64,000 nucleotides of DNA from Tranzscheliella williamsii. Taxonomy: Eukaryota > Basidiomycota > Ustilaginomycetes > Ustilaginales > Ustilaginaceae. Positions 61,694-64,000 of the stretch are shown one piece after another (position 1 is the first letter of the stretch; each line of letters starts with the position of its first letter). The notes below the pieces were generated by a model. It searched no databases. It had not been told where the DNA came from and saw nothing but the letters and a program-made list of their open reading frames with translations. The stretch spans positions 212,913 through 276,912 of the forward strand of contig JALBYF010000017.1 of assembly GCA_023212725.1 (NCBI GenBank). Direction: 5' to 3'. The translations under genes and the position numbers were made by a program.

Positions 61694-63145
61694 ATGCGAA
61701 GCTTCGCTAGCATGAGAGCACCTTCGGCGGGTTTATTACCGGTCTGGGCTGCGCGGCTATCGGTGCTCGCGGTAGCAGCGCTCGCCTTGCTCTGCCTCTC
61801 CACGTCGGCACGGGGCGCCATGGTTCCTACAGTGACGACCGCGAAGGGTGGGCAGATTGTGCGGAGGGATGCCTTTAGTGACCAGGACCCCCTCAACACG
61901 GAGGGCGAAGATCATGGTCCACCTTCGGTGCCCGCGGGAGCCTCGCTAGTGTCGCTGCCGGTCACGGACCAGGTGTCGCTGGCGGCGTACTGGACCGCAT
62001 CGCCTGCCAACGCAACCGCTACGCAGGCGTACATTGTGATGCACGGCAAGCTGAGGGACGGGGCCAACTACTGGTCCATTCTGAACAGCGCGCTTCAGTC
62101 GACAGTGGGCAAAGCCACGGGCCCAGACCCGAACTACATCCTCGCTGCTCCGCAGCTGTACTCTACGCTGCTCAACTCAGGCCAGTACAGCAGCACGGAG
62201 CTCAGCTGGGCCGACACCAACACGTGGCAGGCGGGCGAGGCCGCCAACCATCCGGAAGAAGCTGTGAATGTCTCGAGCTTCGACGCGCTGGATGCGCTTA
62301 TTGCCGAGTTCAGCGACGCGGCGAGATATCCCAGCATGAAGCAGATCACCTTGGTGGGGCACGGCGGCGGCGCGCAGCTTGTTTCGCGATACGCAGTGGT
62401 GGGCGGCGGGGTGGCGGACGGCTCGGCGGTCCAGCTGCGCTACGTTGTGAGCGACCCGTCGTCGAACGTCTACTTTACCGACGACCGGCCGCTAACGGAT
62501 ACGTCGGTGGCGAGCAAGGCGACGTGCCCGCTGTATAACCGCTGGCGGTATGGGTTCGACCGGTTCAACGGCACTATGCATGGTGCGCTGACGCCGCAAC
62601 AGTACTTTGCCACATTCGCCCGCAAGGACGTCCGCTGGCTCGTCGGCTACCAGGACACCCAGCCCGACGGCGACACGACGTGCATGGCCACGCTGCAGGG
62701 CGGCGCGGCGCGCCGCGACCGCAACCTCAGCTGGTGGCGCTACCTCAACACGCTCGCCGGCACCAGCCAGGACTTGACCGGCTTCCCCGGCCAGCTCCCC
62801 AGCCTGGAGCCCTGGACCGACCTCACCGCCGGCACCCTTAACCACTCGCTCACCGTCGTCTACGCCGCAGCGCACAGCGCCGCCGAGGTCTTCGCAAGCG
62901 CAGAGGGGCTCTCCGCGCTCTTTGATCCGCCGCAGAACGTCCTCCTCGGGTGGAGACCCGCCGGCTGGAAGAACGTCACCGCCGTCGCCACCGACAGATC
63001 ACAGGCCAATACCTCGGCTCCCACTCGCGCCTCCGCCATGTCCATCTCGTCTGCCGCCCAGTCGCAGGCCGCAGCGTCAGCACGTTTCACCGTGCCGCTC
63101 TTTCTCGCGCTGATCGCCTCTGCCGCTTTGTTGTTTGCGTTCTGA
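61694..63145 (+). CDS. Secreted, probably GPI-anchored alpha/beta-hydrolase-fold protein lacking the nucleophile Ser
   Basis: One exon, 483 residues. A signal segment (about 18-42, VLAVAALALLCLSTSARG) and a C-terminal hydrophobic tail (RFTVPLFLALIASAALLFAF) after a Ser/Ala-rich stretch suggest secretion and GPI attachment. The body has the alpha/beta-hydrolase order: AYIVMHGKLRDGANYW (HG motif of the oxyanion side), ITLVGHGGGAQLVSRYA (elbow strand and helix) and a later LRYVVSDPSSNVYF (likely acid position). At the elbow the usual GxSxG is GHGGG: residue 224 is Gly (GGC at 62363-62365) where the catalytic Ser should be. Many N-glycosylation sites are present. It may be a non-catalytic paralogue. 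I do not know a named family for it. Confidence 0.8.
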   Translation: MRSFASMRAPSAGLLPVWAARLSVLAVAALALLCLSTSARGAMVPTVTTAKGGQIVRRDAFSDQDPLNTEGEDHGPPSVPAGASLVSLPVTDQVSLAAYWTASPANATATQAYIVMHGKLRDGANYWSILNSALQSTVGKATGPDPNYILAAPQLYSTLLNSGQYSSTELSWADTNTWQAGEAANHPEEAVNVSSFDALDALIAEFSDAARYPSMKQITLVGHGGGAQLVSRYAVVGGGVADGSAVQLRYVVSDPSSNVYFTDDRPLTDTSVASKATCPLYNRWRYGFDRFNGTMHGALTPQQYFATFARKDVRWLVGYQDTQPDGDTTCMATLQGGAARRDRNLSWWRYLNTLAGTSQDLTGFPGQLPSLEPWTDLTAGTLNHSLTVVYAAAHSAAEVFASAEGLSALFDPPQNVLLGWRPAGWKNVTAVATDRSQANTSAPTRASAMSISSAAQSQAAASARFTVPLFLALIASAALLFAF

Positions 63146-64000
63146 CGTCTACATCCTCCCCCTTCTGCGATCCGCTTTTGCGCGTAATACTCTTGGCTGC
63201 TGTTATGGGCGCAACGCGATGATGTATTTTACTGTCCAAGACGCAGCCACACCGTGCTCCTTGGTTGATTCGGCCCGGATACTGTTTGCTGAATGTTGCT
63301 GGGCTCGTCAGCGATGCAGTAAGCGAGGCGACCGCGACGGGTGGATGTGTGCGGCGAATCTCCGCCTCGAAGAGGGTGGATGAGCTTTGGGTCGTGCCCA
63401 ACGTGGCTGGGGAAGCGGCTGGGGCGGACGGGAGCGATTGTACGGGCAAGCTCGAGGCTGACGTCTGCATGCACGGGCCGGGGTTGCACAATCGGCCTCC
63501 GGCGACCGGCAAGAGCAGCCGGCTTGTCGAAAGAGCCGGTCATTTGGTCAGACGGACAGCGCGGGTCGAAGAGGACCGATGTGCACGCCAGAGTTTCTCG
63601 GGTGGCGCTGGTTCCTGGCGCCTTGGCACGGCTGCCCAGCCCCCTCTCCACAGAGCAGAGAGTCGGTATCGCGGCAAGCTCGCGCGGCCCCGCCCCCGTC
63701 CTCGGCCCCGACTGCGCCTGCGCAGAGACGCAAGTTCGAGGCTTTTGGTTTAGACATACAACCACAGATGCGGAGACTCTTTCGTGAAAGCCAAACAGTG
63801 TGTGTCATTTTAGTGAAGCCAAAGAGCACAGAACGGCCTGTTTAGTGAAGCAGAAAGCGTACACATTTCAGCGAAGCCAGAGACTATTTACTAGTATGGG
63901 ACACTTTTAGTGAAGCCAGAGACTGTTGGAATGAGCCCCAACGGAGCGACGGATTCCAGCGCCATCGGTGATCTCCCAGATCATCGGGATATCGGGCACG
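63146..64000. other. Gene-free right end of the window
   Basis: 855 bases after the hydrolase stop. Open frames on both strands at 63229-63830 are mutually overlapping and lack protein-like composition. The last part carries a degenerate tandem repeat (separate entry). Confidence 0.4.
63780..63924. repeat. Five irregular copies of a TTTAGTGAAGCCAGAGAC-like unit
   Basis: Copies begin near 63780 (TTTCGTGAAAGCCAAA), 63809 (TTTAGTGAAGCCAAAGAG), 63841 (TTTAGTGAAGCAGAAAG), 63867 (TTTCAGCGAAGCCAGAGAC) and 63906 (TTTAGTGAAGCCAGAGAC). Spacing varies between 26 and 39 bases, with ACAC before three copies. The array lies at the window edge and may continue beyond it. Confidence 0.7.

Noticed and set aside
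60964..61710. 248-codon plus-strand open frame upstream of the hydrolase-fold gene
   Set aside because: Composition rich in Arg, Ser, Cys and Pro without any domain, no matching splice context, and it overlaps the true start of the next gene.

Overview
The window is nuclear DNA of a basidiomycete fungus, most likely a smut or smut-related yeast (Ustilaginales). The basis is short GT-AG introns, many long intronless reading frames, an intron-containing tRNA gene, and proteins such as an Erb1, a Tho2, an Isu1 and a LtrA-type membrane protein in a compact gene-dense layout. The lineage is an inference from gene structure and protein style; no database search was run. I see no virus, transposon, CRISPR array or biosynthetic cluster.

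Layout. 1-4.6 kb: 5' part of an AP-3 mu subunit gene (-), RPB12 (+) and a 14-exon GPC1-like acyltransferase (+). 4.7-10.8 kb: ERB1 (-), ARP4 (+), a short-chain dehydrogenase (-). 10.8-14.3 kb: a 2.2 kb gene-free stretch, then a small type II membrane protein. 14.3-22.4 kb: THO2 (+) and a two-RRM protein (-). 22.4-29.5 kb: a DH-domain RhoGEF (+), a PPR-like mitochondrial protein (-), tRNA-Thr(CGU) (-). 30.4-41.2 kb: a large CAMK-type kinase (-), COPI zeta (-), palmitoyl-protein thioesterase (+), a histidine-phosphatase family protein with coiled-coil tail (+). 41.4-48.7 kb: LtrA-like protein (-), complex I NDUFB9/B22 (+), an orphan WD40 protein (-). 49.3-54.6 kb: two neighbouring TBC RabGAP genes (Gyp1-like, Gyp8/TBC1D20-like) (+) and proteasome alpha-2 (-). 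55.3-63.1 kb: ENP2/NOL10 (-), L11-type ribosomal protein (+), ISU1 scaffold (-), and a secreted alpha/beta-hydrolase-fold protein that lacks the nucleophile serine (+). The last 0.9 kb has no gene but carries an irregular tandem repeat.

Gene relations. Most are housekeeping genes in independent transcription units, often divergent with 350-570 bp shared upstream regions. Functional themes recur (60S/40S ribosome biogenesis ERB1 and ENP2; vesicle traffic AP-3, COPI, Gyp1, Gyp8; mitochondrial NDUFB9, L11, ISU1, PPR) but nothing suggests an operon-like pathway.

The most unusual signal is not a gene: in about ten genes on both strands the third codon position is G-dominated for several hundred bases and then switches abruptly to C-dominated for the last 250-400 bases before the stop. 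Hand counts in ARP4 and the Gyp8-like gene give G3 60-76% changing to 13-14% and C3 15-18% changing to 75-76%.
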